Shown here: in pieces, positions 35,764 through 48,684 of the stretch
Layout of the letters: the number at the start of each line of letters is the position of its first letter
How positions within the stretch are numbered: position 1 is the first letter of the stretch
Assembly: GCF_033568475.1 (NCBI RefSeq)
Contig: NW_027331833.1
Location: forward strand, 4,898,001 to 4,962,000
Length of the DNA: 64,000 nucleotides
Source of the DNA: Henckelia pumila
Taxonomy: Eukaryota > Streptophyta > Magnoliopsida > Lamiales > Gesneriaceae
Reading direction: 5' to 3'
The notes under the pieces: model-generated
Told to the model about the DNA's origin: nothing
What the model saw: only the letters and a program-made list of their open reading frames with translations
Database searches by the model: none
Made by a program: the position numbers and the translations under genes

Positions 35764-38496
35764 ATGGATAGCTTCAGTGATGACACCGAAGAATCTCGAT
35801 TTTTCGATGCCCTGGAGCACATTGCAGCAGAACCCGAGTTTGTTTCTGATATTAATAATTGGGAGTATGATGTTTGGATTAATACCCCCCAAAGTGTAAG
35901 AGATCGACGAACGAAATTCATAAGATGGATGGGATTGGATTCTAATGATTTAGAAGAAAGTTTTCTGGATGAATATGGCAGTCCGGAAGGTGGCCTTTTC
36001 AGGGGGGATATAGATAGAATTTTGGGTAATAGTGGAGCTGTTCTAAGAACCTCGGGTATCATAGATGAGCTTTCTTCAAGCCAGTCTTCTATATCAAGTT
36101 GGAATACTGATGATTTAGAATTGTCCCGGGGAGCGAATTTAAGTAAATTTAGAAGTGGGGAGGTTGAAAAAGTTTCGGAACTATCTTCCCCAGTTCATCG
36201 ACTTGTGCAAAGAGAAATTGAGGTTCATGGAAATACACCAAGAACAATGAATAAATTGAGGAATAAATGGTTGTGTAAATTGCGATCCGTGACTTGTTTG
36301 ATGAACGCGAATGTGAAAGAAGATGATGTAGAATTGAATAGTTTCAGCCAAGGTCAAGGCTCGAGGTTTCAGAGAGTCAAGGTTCGCCATTGTCGAAGAA
36401 GGTTGAAGGAACTCTCAGCCCTTTTCACGAGACAAGATATCCAGGCTCATGAAGGGACAATATTGACAATGAAATTTAGTCTTGATGGGCAATATTTGGC
36501 TAGTGCTGGTGAAGATAAACTTGTGAAAGTCTGGCAAGTAGTGGAGGATGAAAGATTAGATGAAAGGGACATTCCAGATGTGGATCCATCATGCGTGTAC
36601 TTCTCGGTGAATGGACTTTCTGAATTGAGGCCTCTCATGGTGGAAAAAGATAAAACTAACAAATCTAATACTCTGCATAGAACACCAGATTCTGCATGTA
36701 TTGTTTTCCCTCCGAAGATTTTCCGGTTACAAGAGGTGCCTTTGCATGTGTTTGAAGGACACAGTGGGGAAATCTTGGATCTTTCTTGGTCGAAGAATAA
36801 TGTATGTTTTTTATTATGCAAATTTTTTAATACATTTGAAATTTGATTAATTACTCTGTATTTACTTGTTTCTGCAGCGTCTTCTCTCATCGTCTGTTGA
36901 TAAAACAGTTCGGCTGTGGCAGCTTGGAGTAAATAATTGCCTCAAGGTCTTCTTGCATAGTGATTACGGTATTCTAAAATTAGAAAATCATCTCTAATTT
37001 GGAGAATGGCATATTAAATGAAGTATCTATATTTTTCCCTGGCATTTTCCCACTAAAAAGCAATTTATCTTTGCAGTAACCTGCATTCAATTCAACCCTG
37101 TGAATGACGATTACTTCATCAGTGGTTCAATAGATGGGAAAGTTCGAATTTGGGCAATAGATGGTTGTCATGTCGTCGGATGGACTGAAGCAAAGGACAT
37201 AATTACTGCTGTCTCGCATCGACCTGATGGACAGGTCCGTAAATGCTGGAGCTCTACATGTTAGATGACTATATCTTCAAAATTAGTGAGGTATGCTGAA
37301 TTTGTTATTTCTTTTCTTGTTCAATAGGGTGGTGTTTTTGGCTCTATAACTGGAACCTGTCAATTTTTCGAGATATCAGGTAACTTTCATTAGAATCTTT
37401 TTTTTGGCTGCTTGTTCGGATTATAATACCAGTTTGTTCACCTAATAAATCATTGATTTTGATCTTAATCAACGAATAGTTACAATATCGATTGGTACTT
37501 ACAGATGATACTAACCGTTATTTGATGGCTTCCATGTTACTGTGTCAGATAATCACTTGCAGTTGGAAACTCAAATATGCTTAACAAATAAAAAGAAGTC
37601 TTCACCTTGTAAAAGGATAATGGGCTTTCAGGTTTCTTTCAGTTACTTTTTTATATTTCTTTGTTCTGTAATGTTAGCTCGAAATGTTAAATTTCTTGCC
37701 GATTTTATCTCTTGTGGCCGCAGTTTTTACCACACGATCCTAGCAAATTATTGGTTACTTGCGCTGATTCACTAGTCAGGATTATAGATGGAATGAATGT
37801 AATTGCCAAGTACAAAGGTAAATGATATTTATGTTCCTTTTATTAGTTCCCTCGCATGTTGATCTAGAATAGAAGCATGGATTCTAAGAAAATATTATCT
37901 CTTATTTGATTTCTTTTTGTCTTGTACCATTAAAAAATTCTACAACTCTTGCTTCCTCTCCAGGCCCTCGAAATTGTGGAAACCATTTATCTGCTTCATT
38001 TACTTCAGATGGAAAACATATTATCTCGGCCTCTGAGGATTCAAGTGTTTATATTTGGAACTACATTGGTCAGGAGGAGTACTCTTTTTTGCACCCAAAA
38101 GCCATAAGATCACTCGAGTGTTTCTCTGCCAATGCCTCCGTCGCCATACCATGGCCTGGCTTGAAAACCGGGAACACAATGGACAGGTTGCAATCAAGAA
38201 CATTCCCTGGTAGTTCAATTAATTATTTGCCTTTCTCGCCATCCACCCGTTTCTTGTTGAGCCAAGAATTTTTCGTAGACTCCAGCTCAAAGGGATCCGC
38301 AACTTGGCCGGAAGAAAAACTTCCTGCTTCTGATCATGAGGCCGAATCATCGATGAGCAAATCACAGTACAAACTATTCAAGAATTCTTGGCAGAATCTA
38401 TCGAGTTCTCATGCATACGGACTTGTCATAGTTACTGCTGGCTGGGATGGACGGATCCGATCATTTCACAATTATGGGCTACCAGCAACCCTTTAA
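35764..38496 (+). CDS. WD40-repeat protein, plant WDR44-like, 7 coding exons
   Basis: Exons by splice signals and frame: 35764-36801, 36878-36968, 37077-37234, 37328-37379, 37549-37631, 37724-37817, 37964-38496. All introns start GT and end AG, and phases join exactly to 682 residues. The N-terminal ~210 residues are acidic and hydrophilic. Seven WD-type blades follow, for example [20 protein letters not shown]...[17 protein letters not shown]...VRLWQL and [15 protein letters not shown], ending in [15 protein letters not shown]. The set matches the plant Transducin/WD40 family related to animal WDR44, a presumed scaffold; a precise function is not known to me. Downstream ~600 bp is probably 3' UTR. 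It converges on the ATXR6-like gene. Confidence 0.93.
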
Positions 38497-39683
38497 GATA
38501 AGGAGACAAGAACTGATAAAGAGTTGGATATAATCCACTTAATGAATGGTAGCTTTTGCCAATGATCCAGCTCTGGTTTGTGAAGCAAATTAATTGCAAG
38601 CTAGGCTGGCATTTAAAGCTATTTTTGGCATTATTGGAGCATTGGGTCCCTTCAAATGTTGCATGATCATTCAAGATCGGAGGGTCAATTACAGTTGTCA
38701 GTCGCCAAATATGAAAACGGTAACGTGGTTACTAATAATTTATAAAGTGGGATTCGGTTTGGGAGAGGAAGGGTGACGATTGAACTTCACCAGTTTGTCT
38801 ACCATTTTGACAACAGTGAAGGTTACTTACCTGGGCTTGGAGAAAAGGCCATTTCGCATTTACCTGTTTGTGCCTCGTTTCAAGCATGAAAACTGCTTCA
38901 CGCTTTCGGCTGCTCGGGGGCAGTCAACCGAGAATACGTTCGATCATTTCTGGAAAATTGAGGCGTCTTTGTACCACGAGGACGACACATTTCCAGTTGA
39001 AGATCAAGTAAAGATATTTGATAAGAATTCTTTAGGTGTCATATTTGTAAACCGGCGTTAGCTTTGTACATGATTGATTAGAGTTTTCATGATTTATACA
39101 TGCTTGTAGCATGGTGCAGTTTTTGAGATTCAATAGAAATAATACTAGTGGCAATTTCTCAAACTCATTTACATCATCGCCGGAAGAACAATGCTAATGG
39201 TACATAAATATATCATAAATCAATATTTACACCAATTATGAGATTTTTCTATTGCATCGTGATGTTTTGTACTTGTTTTGATAGATGGTGAAATTTTTGT
39301 ATTGATTTTTTTGTATCATAAAAATTGTTTTATAAATATTATTGTACCTGTAGCATGATTTTAGACCGAAAATATCCGTTAAAAGGAGGGAACTGGAATT
39401 GAATACAAGTATTGAACATAAAGTTGAAAAGGGACTTAAAGATGAGGGTTAGATTAATTATAAAGAGGTAGGACTAGTTCGTACAAGCTGAAGCCTTCCT
39501 CAGATGACATGATTGCTCCTAGTACAGCTTTAAATCGATACCTTACACAGTTTTTATGAATGATTTTCAAAATAATTCTATAACAAAAGTTCCGACACAG
39601 CTTGTGAATTATTACAAGTGAATCCACTGCTAAATGAGAGGACAAGATTTGACACACGAGTTTCTTGGTAAGTTCCTAAGATG
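38497..39683. other. convergent intergenic / 3' UTR region
   Basis: Holds the probable 3' UTR of the WD40 gene (to about 39150; AATAGAAATAAT near 39130) and that of the ATXR6-like gene on minus. The plus frame 38780-39061 (93 codons) has no recognisable domain and starts inside the presumed UTR; I do not call it a gene. Confidence 0.5.
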
Positions 39684-41826
39684 TCAGACGAAGTGCTCCG
39701 TCGGGTATTCGTTTTCGTATCCGTTGTAGTCGTAATACAGTCTTTCCCCTTTCTTGATGTCTCTGCTGGCGATCAATAGTACTCTACATTCACCATTGAC
39801 ATCGAACCTCAAACATTTAACATTCTGCTTCTTCTTTCCACCCCTGGCATCAAAAAATGGTTCCTATCAGAATATGTTACTATGGCATTCATATTTCGAG
39901 CATGTGCAAGACTGACTGCTGGAAAAGAAAAAAAGAAGTGTCAATTCATACGGTGTATGATTGTTGATGCCATTGATAAAACGAGCAATATTACTACGCT
40001 TATCGGGGCAGATGACGAGACTTTTTGAAGGATCTGACGCAGTGAGAAGGGTCATTATACTATCTCCTCCATCATGCTGCCGGTTTTTTAGGTAGTCAAC
40101 GTCCCCTACGTATTCTGTAATAATCGTCAAATCTCGGATGGATCTATCTGCTTCCACCGTGAATCTGTCAAGATTTTAACGAAACAGATCAAGTCACCAA
40201 CATATAAAATATGACCAAGACAATTCACACTGGGGATACCTACCCTTCTCTTGGATCGGACACGACCATAAGGGGCGGCCATTCCCCTCGTTCCATCATG
40301 TTCTTGCAAAGGGTCAAGGTTTCCACATCGTCTTTTGATAACACCTTAAATATTTCCCACAAAAAGAGTCAGAAATACCGAATGAAACCGGCTGACACAT
40401 GTTTACTTGAAAGAAACATGGGGATGAAACCTCGAATTAACATTACCTGCATTCCATGTCTTTCAAGTACCGCGCGATTAGCTGACCTTGGTGCCATCCC
40501 AGGTACATAAGTCAGCTCACTACTGAACTCTGTTCCAGTTACTGTTAAAGCTGTGGCTAAAGATGCCATTTGTTCCAATCTCCTAACAGGATCTTCGCTT
40601 GGATTGAAAGGCAACAACCTCCTACTTTTCTTAGACATCACTAAGCCACTCGTCCTCCTTCGTTTCTTATAACAATCTAATGAAACAAATCACAAATAGA
40701 ATAAATCGTTGAGAATGCCGGTTTATTATAAGCTTGAGCAATGAGCAAGAACCAGACTAGCAAATACACCGAGATGGCTCTTACTTAGACTTTGAGTTGG
40801 TTGAGAGGATCTCTGAACACGGAAAAAATCAAGAATCTTGGTTTGCACAAGAGGGAAACCTGCATGTAAATTGTGGATAAACAACATTAACTCGGGGAAT
40901 CTTGTTACGTGGGAGTACAAGAAGCAAGAACAAGAAATGCAAATGCACAACCCATGACGAGATTAGATCAACTAGAGATCGCCTACGAATTTTGTAAAGC
41001 TAACATTTCAGCTGCTAAAGATGCCCAAAACTCAGACTAGTCTCCATTTTCTTCTAACAAATTCGTAGACCATCATCCACGCAATATGAAAAGCTCTAGT
41101 CTGTTATTATAGTAGTGATTCCAAGGACAATAAAGCTCGCTAATTTATGACAAAGTACTACTGCACTTCAGTAATTCCTAGAACAAAATACATCAAGATG
41201 AATCTTCCATCATATGAATTACTATAGTAAAAGACTTGACAATTATCCAACTTTATGAACTGATCACTAATTTACACAGATTAAAGATATTCAAGACAGA
41301 GCTACACCGTTAGTTACAGAATCAAAGTTGGACAAACATACATTATTAATAGGAGAGGACTTATCTTAAATATACTGCAATTCTTTGATTTTCATGGGAA
41401 AATCACATAGAATCTTTTACAGCGAACAAAACCACAAATGGCAATCAAAATATAGAGAGAACATATACACTATAATCGCATCGAATGCAAGAAACCAAAC
41501 CCCTTAACGCAAAGATCCCAGAAATAAGCAGGAGAAAAATAAATCAAACGCGCGAGAAAGTCACCTCTGACTTCTTTGCTATGAGCACAATGAGGGCAAA
41601 ACCAGGGCCCTTTAGGTACCGCGGCAAGAATTGGTCGGAGACAGAAGATGTGAAATCCGCAATCGCATTTGTCGCATAGCAAAAGCTCCGCCGGGTGCTG
41701 ATCCGACCCACATTTCTCGCAACACACATCGTCGTAATGTTCCAACTTCGATTTGGGTCTTTTTCTTGATCGGGGCTTGGAAGAAATTGGATTTGGAGCC
41801 TGGGTTCTCTTCTTCAACGACAGCAT
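39684..41826 (-). CDS. ATXR6: ATXR6-like histone H3 lysine-27 monomethyltransferase, 6 exons
   Basis: Exons on minus: 41826-41565, 40859-40785, 40676-40447, 40344-40244, 40164-39952, 39843-39684. Phases join exactly to 346 residues, close to the ~350 of Arabidopsis ATXR6. A PHD finger (CCEKCGSDQHPAELLLCDKC...FCLRPIL...GPWFCPHC, residues ~35-83) reads the H3 tail. A PCNA-binding box QTKILDFF lies right after the second exon starts. The SET part has the conserved YVGDVDYL, RSNIARFINGINNH and, at the C end, GERLYYDYNGYE then EYPTEHFV. The family adds one methyl to H3K27 in replicating chromatin and silences repeats. The short form without a long transit-like N end favours ATXR6 over ATXR5. Start is the first ATG of the frame. 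Confidence 0.95.
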
Positions 41827-41930
41827 TGTAGATGGGGGAAGATGAGCTGCAGAATCAAAGACTGCGTGTGTGAAGATTTTGTAAGGCTGAAAAAGCCCGG
41901 GAACGAAAAGAGCTTCGCGCGCTGTACTTC

Positions 41931-41944
41931 ATTTCGCGGCAAAA
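41931..41944. promoter_or_regulatory. E2F-type site upstream of the ATXR6-like gene
   Basis: ATTTCGCGGCAAAA. It fits the E2F consensus TTTSSCGC on minus (TTTGCCGC) and TTTCGCGG on plus. It is 105-118 bp upstream of the start codon. ATXR5/6 genes are known S-phase genes under E2F control. Confidence 0.7.
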
Positions 41945-42721
41945 CATGAGAACACCGGTGATGATGCCACATAATTGACTTTTTTTTCTTTTTTTTTTTC
42001 GTTTTTTACTTTGAATCCAAACATAAATATGCAATTCAAATCCTTTCAGCAAAAAAAAATATATATATATATATATATGTTTGAAATCTTTAATCTATAA
42101 TAAAATTTTTGTATATTTTGACTATTTAGGTCCACATATTTTTTATGGAATGAAAGTCGATACAAATTAAAACATTGAAAATATAGTACCAATACATTAA
42201 TTTGAGCATAGATTGTTCAAATTGGTACTAATATATGGTTTTTGAGTACTCGGAGATATATGCAAGTATGAGTGTTAATTACATATTTGTCTTTTTTTAA
42301 TGAACAATTGTAGAAAATATTAAAAATATGGTAATAATATATGATATTGGACTATAATCATTTTAGACCTGGTAATAATATATGATTATTGAGTATCCAA
42401 ATACGTATTGCAAGTGTTGATATAAATAAAGTTGCTCGAATTTTGTACCCAAAATTTGATCTTTTGTACTAGATCTAAAACAGTTATGCTTAAATATGAT
42501 ATATTAGTATTATATTTTCAATGTTTTATACCGATTTTCACCCGTAAAAAAATCATGTGAGCTCAAGGAGTGCAGAAATATTTTTGTGTGGATCAGAGAG
42601 TATAAACTCATTGTTTTCATGTCAAAGATTAAATAATTATTTGAGTTTAGGTTTGAGTATTTAAAACAAAATTTCCCAAGAATAAACTGCAATTCACGAA
42701 GTATACATTTTATTAGTTGTC

Positions 42722-42785
<64 letters not shown>

Positions 42786-43171
42786 TCTCTTTTAGTTCTA
42801 GTATTGTAAGCACAATATCTAAGTATTGTGCATTTTTAACTGATCATCTCAATTTTTCAATATAGTTGACACTACATGTGATCCGCAAGATGATCAGCCG
42901 ATATTTTGCGTGGAGAGTGATGTGTTTTCAACCATAATAAAGGATCCAAACTCGTATTTTTATTAGTTACCTATTTTTTTTTTCCTTAATCATTTCTAGT
43001 GTTGTGGATAGTAGCATGCATTATCTTTTAATTTTATGCATGTTTGTTTGTTTTTTTTAAATGTGTCTAGGGAGCTGAATTTTATGTTTAAAAGTTCATT
43101 AGTAAAAAATCGTCAGGTCAAAAAAAATGTTTAATATTTCAATCTTATGCGTTTGGTTTATTGGATTATGG
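41945..43171. other. intergenic region, no gene seen
   Basis: AT-rich. Includes a (TA)n run at 42059-42078 and a ~62-bp (ATT)n microsatellite at 42723-42784. No supported frame. Confidence 0.6.
42723..42784. repeat. (ATT)n microsatellite
   Basis: About 20 uninterrupted ATT units. Confidence 0.95.
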
Positions 43172-43180
43172 CAGGATAGA

Positions 43181-43241
43181 GGGTTTTTATTATAAGTAAT
43201 TTTAAAAAACATTTTAATTGCACAAATAATGCATGGTGGGG
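43181..43241 (+). repeat. left terminal inverted repeat of the MULE
   Basis: Inverted copy of 51905-51967, with a few single-base differences and one small indel near the tip. Confidence 0.93.
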
Positions 43242-43427
43242 CCTTTTGCAGTAATACTGCAAAAGGCTCCTGCCAATAGCGGACCCTGCATTAAAATTGC
43301 AGGGTCCGTTGTTAAAGATAGCGGACGCTGCGCAGAAGCAGACGCTGCCTTGTAGAAGCGGATGCTGCCTTGGCAGCGTCTGCTTTGTTATTTTGCATCA
43401 CGGGCGTTTTGGCCCGTGATGCAAAAT
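43242..43427. repeat. chain of perfect hairpins inside the left MULE end
   Basis: Four perfect stems in a row: 43242-43252/43256-43266, 43280-43290/43298-43308, 43337-43349/43372-43384, and 43390-43405/43412-43427. The third uses the word GCAGACGCTGCC, shared with the right-end hairpins. Confidence 0.93.
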
Positions 43428-45488
43428 TATTGTGATTGTGCTATTAAATATGCATGCTGCGAACTTGAGATCATTATGATGCTTTCTCATTTTTATTTTG
43501 CAGGAGACCAAAGCTTTCCTTCCCTTTCTTTCATTAAATGCTTTCTTTTTTTTATTTTATAGAAGAAGGACCGAAGCAAATATTTTTTTTTTGAGCAACC
43601 ACCGAAGCTTTTTGAAATATTTTTCGCGTTGTTTTCTGAATTAGGTAACTTTATAATGTTATCGTTTTAATTCTTTTTAAATTTTGCATGCAAAATAAAT
43701 TCTATCAAAAATTGTGTTATTATTCATATGAATTTTTGTTCATATTGTTTTTGCAGGTAAATTTGATATTAAACGTGAAATAACATAGAGGTACGTTTTA
43801 ATATTATTATAACAATATTAAGTTTTGTGTATATTTTAAATAATACTATTATTATTCATGTTTTTTAAGTTAAATGTTGACTATAGTTTGTTGGTTATGT
43901 TACTATATTATATTTTTATATTATATAATATTTTGGTTAATCATTCACGCTCTGTAATTGTAATCTTTATTTGATATCCCTTATTTTTACTAAGTTGGTC
44001 AATAATATTAATTCCTAAATTAAGTTACCTAAAATATTAACCATTTATAGAAAGTTTTAATATATAATGTTCAAAATAGAAAAACATTTATATTAGTAAA
44101 TCGCCTACAACTAATTCATAATATTGAATGACTTTTAAGAATTTTAATTTTTTTAATACAATAGAATTAATATTTAAAATTTAAATGAATTGTTAAATAT
44201 TGATGTAGTAAAAATTTCTACGCATCTTAATTACATTAGTTTATACCACTTAATTAATACTTTGTTTATCAAAGAAATAATATATATTTTTAATAATAAT
44301 ATATTATATTAAAAAGGTAGATATCATATTTATTTTTATTTTTTACATATATGTCTTGAATTTGTAATATTAGTTAAAAGTATAAATTAAATAATGTATA
44401 TAATATTGTGTAATCACTTTATTTGAGAACCAATAAGAGAAAATAATTAAAGTGATAATAAATTTGAATTGTAAATAATAAATTTAAGTGAATATTTTCA
44501 ATAAACAAATACAATTGAAATATTTTATAAAAAAATAAGAATAAGAATAAGAATAAAAAATATCTTCCTAATACTTTAATTTATTTATTTGTCAAATTTT
44601 CGAATATTTAATGAATTGACATAAGATAATATATGTTTTTAAAATTAATAATCGAGATAATCATGATATAACCAAATCAAACTATACACAAATTTATATA
44701 ATATAATTAATATTTAATTTGATTTAAACAGATTTATCAAAATTTCAGTGTACATAAATATAAAGTTTTATAATATTTTGTAAAATTTGATATAAAACAA
44801 ATATTAATATATATGTGCACTTGAATTGTTAAATTTTTATTTTTTGATTATATGTAAAATAAAAATATTAATGATATAAACATAATAATTTTCATAATAC
44901 ATGTAAAAGTATAAGTTTGGAATGTCAAACAAGATTTTATATAAAATATTTAATATTTTGTGTTCTTATTAAAATGTGATATAAAATATTTATAATATCA
45001 CATTTTTAGATTAATTAAACATATATTTTTTTGATATTCTTTATTTTATTTATATATGATAAAAAAATATGATAGTTTTTTAAAATATTTAATTTTAGTT
45101 GTATGAATACACAAAAATATTGCATTTTGAGTAATTTTTTAAGTAAATAAAAAATTTAAAATATAAGAAAAGTTAGTTTAAGGACAAATTTGTTATTATT
45201 ATTAACGTATTTATTTTATATAAAATATAGTATTACAAAGATGATTGAAATACTTTTTAGTAATCTTTTGTTATTATTATTATTATTAATTTTATTTTTA
45301 TTGTTTTTATTTTTATTTGAAACAAATAAAATAATTAATGTAATTCATATTTAATATTTTATTTCCAAATAGCATGAAGATTATTATTCGATCGTGATGT
45401 GTATTATTTTTTAGTGTATTTATTATAAGTATAATTGATTGTTATAATTAGTTAACTTATTGATTAATGATTGTCATTTTTTTTCAGA
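43428..45488 (+). other. non-coding left part of the MULE
   Basis: About 2 kb of AT-rich sequence. It probably holds the promoter and untranslated leader of the plant-mobile-domain gene; a T-rich acceptor (TTTTTTTTTCAG at 45478-45487) lies one base before the ATG, suggesting a leader intron. No frame of note. Confidence 0.5.
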
Positions 45489-47520
45489 ATGGCAACAGTA
45501 CAAGATTCGAGCGTGTTGCATTTGCAGGCATCACATATATCATCAGTAGTTTGTTCGAAAAATATTGATGAAATTATTCGAGCGAAACGATCGGACAACT
45601 TGATTTGGAAATTATATACGGAGAATGGGTTACATAGCCGTGTTAAAGCATTTTTACATCATATGGGATTTTTCGGTGTTTTGCAGTGTGGATATCGTGT
45701 TTATGATAATCATTTGATCACTGCTCTGGTTAAACGATGGCGACGTGAAACCCACACATTTCATTTTAGATGTGGTGAGGCGACTATCACGTTGCAGGAT
45801 ATTTCAGTTATTTGGGGTTTACCAATTCATGGTGAGGTTATATCTGGTATAGATGCGTCACATAAAGTGGGAGAATGGCAACACATATGTTTAAATTTAT
45901 TGGGATATACGCCATTAGCGACACATTTCAAAGGCGGTCACTTGTCGATGACCTCTTTATACGAACACTGCACCTCCACATACATTGATGATAATAGTTC
46001 CGAGGTTGATGTTGTGAAATATAGTCGGTGTGTAGCATTGATGATTATCGGAGGAATAATGCTACCAGATTATCAAGGAGGATCGGCTAAAATCTTACAG
46101 CTGGGGAGGTGCAGTTTTAGCGTTCCTATATCGTGAGTTGTGCAATGCAACGCGTATAGGAAAATCTAAAATAGCCGGACCTCTATATATTTTGCAGGTA
46201 TAATTTTTAATGATTAAATGAGATTAAATTAATATTTATTTAATTATATTTTATACTCATGACAGGTATGGGCATGAAGCAGGATTAAATGTGTTAATCC
46301 TGATCGAACTGGCTTATCTCATTTTGTGGCCCCGAATCCTGCTGATGATATTATGCCATTTTCTCCCTAAGGTGCTCGGTAAAAAAATTATTGTCATAAC
46401 ATGAACTCTGATTAATTTACTCGATATTTAATCATTTTTTTATTGTAGGTGGAACAATGTTTTTAGTTATACTCATGCACCGACACACTCTCTTCGAATT
46501 ATAAGAGACTCATTTGATCGTATGAATCATGATGAGGTATACTATGAAAAATATATAAACACTGCAACAATGAACTTGTTTATAGAAAATTTTAAGTAAT
46601 TTTTTTTAGTTTTTATTTTGTAGTTTAACTGGATAGTGTACGACAGAAACGATCCAGATGTCAGAATAATAATGGATTCATACGACAATAATATTTGGCG
46701 ATGCGTTTGTCCTTTGATTTGCTTTGAAATTGTGGAGATGCATCGTCCGAATCGAGTGTTAAGGCAATTTGAAATGCGTCAACCTATTCCAAGACCTGCA
46801 GTTGACAACGATGACCTCCACAACATCAACAGATCAGGTCATCGCAACACAGACTGGAGGGAATATCATGAAAATGCAATTAATATTTGGAACAGAAGGT
46901 TGAATAATGTTGTCCAAGGTCAATTGCATGGAAGATCTAGGCAGACAGATGATGACTACTTTCGATGGTATGAGCGCATAACTGTTCGCACTATTTCTCC
47001 CACAGTCAGCGGGATTGGTTTTCGACCATATCCCCAGAATTTGTTTGCTCCTGTACCACATGATATTCCACAACATTTCGGTACGCCTCCTATTGATCCC
47101 TATCAGTCACCTTTAGGATATGTTCCAGGGTCATCTGGTTGGCAAGACGGTGCAGGGCCTTCTGGTGGTTTTGAAAATGCAGGGCCATCTGGTGTTTTTG
47201 ATAACACGGGGCCATCTGGTGCATATGATGACGAGGATTATCGGACGCCATTTCAGAGCCATATCCAAAGTATTACCGAATTGATCAGCGATCAGCCACC
47301 TGGTTTTCCTAACACGTCGGCACCTCAAAGAAATGTTGTTTCACCAGTTATTTTTACAGGTTATTCAAATGAACAAAATCAGAGCAGTGAGGACAATGAC
47401 GATGTGGTCCAAAATAATCCTCAAGGTTTTGTACTGCGTAGAGGTTCGCGTAGACGTAGGCCACGTGGTTGTGGAACAGATGGTCATTTACGTAATTGTA
47501 ATTGTAACCACCTATCGTGA
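45489..47520 (+). pseudogene. plant mobile domain (MAIN/MAIL1-like) gene, broken
   Basis: The plant mobile domain occurs in MAIN/MAIL1 nuclear proteins of host genomes and in transposons. Start ATG at 45489. Exons by splice signals: 45489-46197, 46266-46378, 46449-46536, 46624-47520. Conserved blocks: FHFRCGEATITLQDISVIWGLP (about 45765-45825), SWGGAVLAFLYRELC (frame 2, about 46105-46150), GLSHFVAPNPADDIMPFSP, and NVFSYTHAPTHSLR. The C-terminal exon ends in a Gly/Pro/Ser-rich tail with AGPSG repeats, then RRGSRRRRPRGCGTDGH. Lesions: a reading-frame shift with probable sequence loss near 46086-46100, TGA at 46275-46277, and TAA at 46368-46370. All splice sites look intact. The protein is not made in full from this copy. 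Confidence 0.88.
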
Positions 47521-47537
47521 TATATTTGTTAATGTGA

Positions 47538-48480
47538 TTTATCTATACTTTAAGATTTATATTGTTTAATAACATATAATTTATTGGTAATAAATTTAAT
47601 ACTTATTATTTGAAATTATATATCATTTTTATAATATATTGTTTATTTAAAAAAAAACAAATATACAAATACAATAAAATGCATACATCTATTATTTTAT
47701 TTAAATTCATTTATCTACACTTTAAGATTTATATTGTTTAATAACATATAATTTAGTAGTAATAAATTTAATATTTATTATTTGAAATTATATATCATTT
47801 TTATAATATATTGTTTATTTAAAAAAAACAAATATACAAATACAATAAAATGCATACATCTATTATTTTATTTAAACTCATTTATCTACACTTTAAGATT
47901 TATATCGTTTAATAACATATAATTTAGTAGTAATAAATTTAATATTTATTATTTGAAATTATATATCATTTTTATAATATATTGTTTATTTAAAAAAAAC
48001 AAATATACAAATACAATAAAATGCATACATCTATTATTTTATTTAAACTCATTTATCTACACTTTAAGATTTATATCGTTTAATAACATATAATTTAGTA
48101 GTAATAAATTTAATATTTATTATTTGAAATTATATATCATTTTTATAATATATTGTTTATTTAAAAAAAACAAATATACAAATACAATAAAATGCATACA
48201 TCTATTATTTTATTTAAACTCATTTATCTACACTTTAAGATTTATATCGTCTAATAACATATAATTTAGTAGTAATAAATTTAATATTTTTTATTTGAAA
48301 TTATATATCATTTTTATAATATATTGTTTATTTAAAAAAAAAAAACAAATATACAAATACAATAAAATGCATACAACTATTATTTTATTTAAACTCATTT
48401 ATCTACACTTTAATATTTATATCGTTTAATAACATATAATTTAGTAGTAATAAATATAATATTTATTATTTAAACTCATA
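47538..48480. repeat. ~171-bp tandem array, about 5.5 copies
   Basis: The word TTTATCTACACTTTAAGATTT recurs at about 47538, 47710, 47881, 48052, 48223 and 48398, with period 171-172 (the last 175). Units 2-5 are nearly identical. The first begins 18 bp after the plant-mobile-domain stop codon and the last ends ~200 bp before the transposase stop, so the array sits between the 3' ends of the two genes. Confidence 0.95.
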
Positions 48481-48684
48481 CATGAAAACTGTACAAACAA
48501 AACAAGGTACACATTTATTATGAAAACACGAACGAAAAACATTATTATAATATTAATATCACGCGATACAACAATCTTCATATCTGATGTTCCTGGAAAA
48601 AAAATATATGAAAATTAATTTCAAAATTCCAAAATACACATATCATAATAATGTAAGCGATAAATTAAATATAATGTTTACCAA

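Noticed and set aside
38780..39061. 93-codon plus frame after the WD40 gene
   Set aside because: Starts inside the likely 3' UTR, has no recognisable domain, and no splice or promoter context. Conservation in relatives would be needed to keep it.
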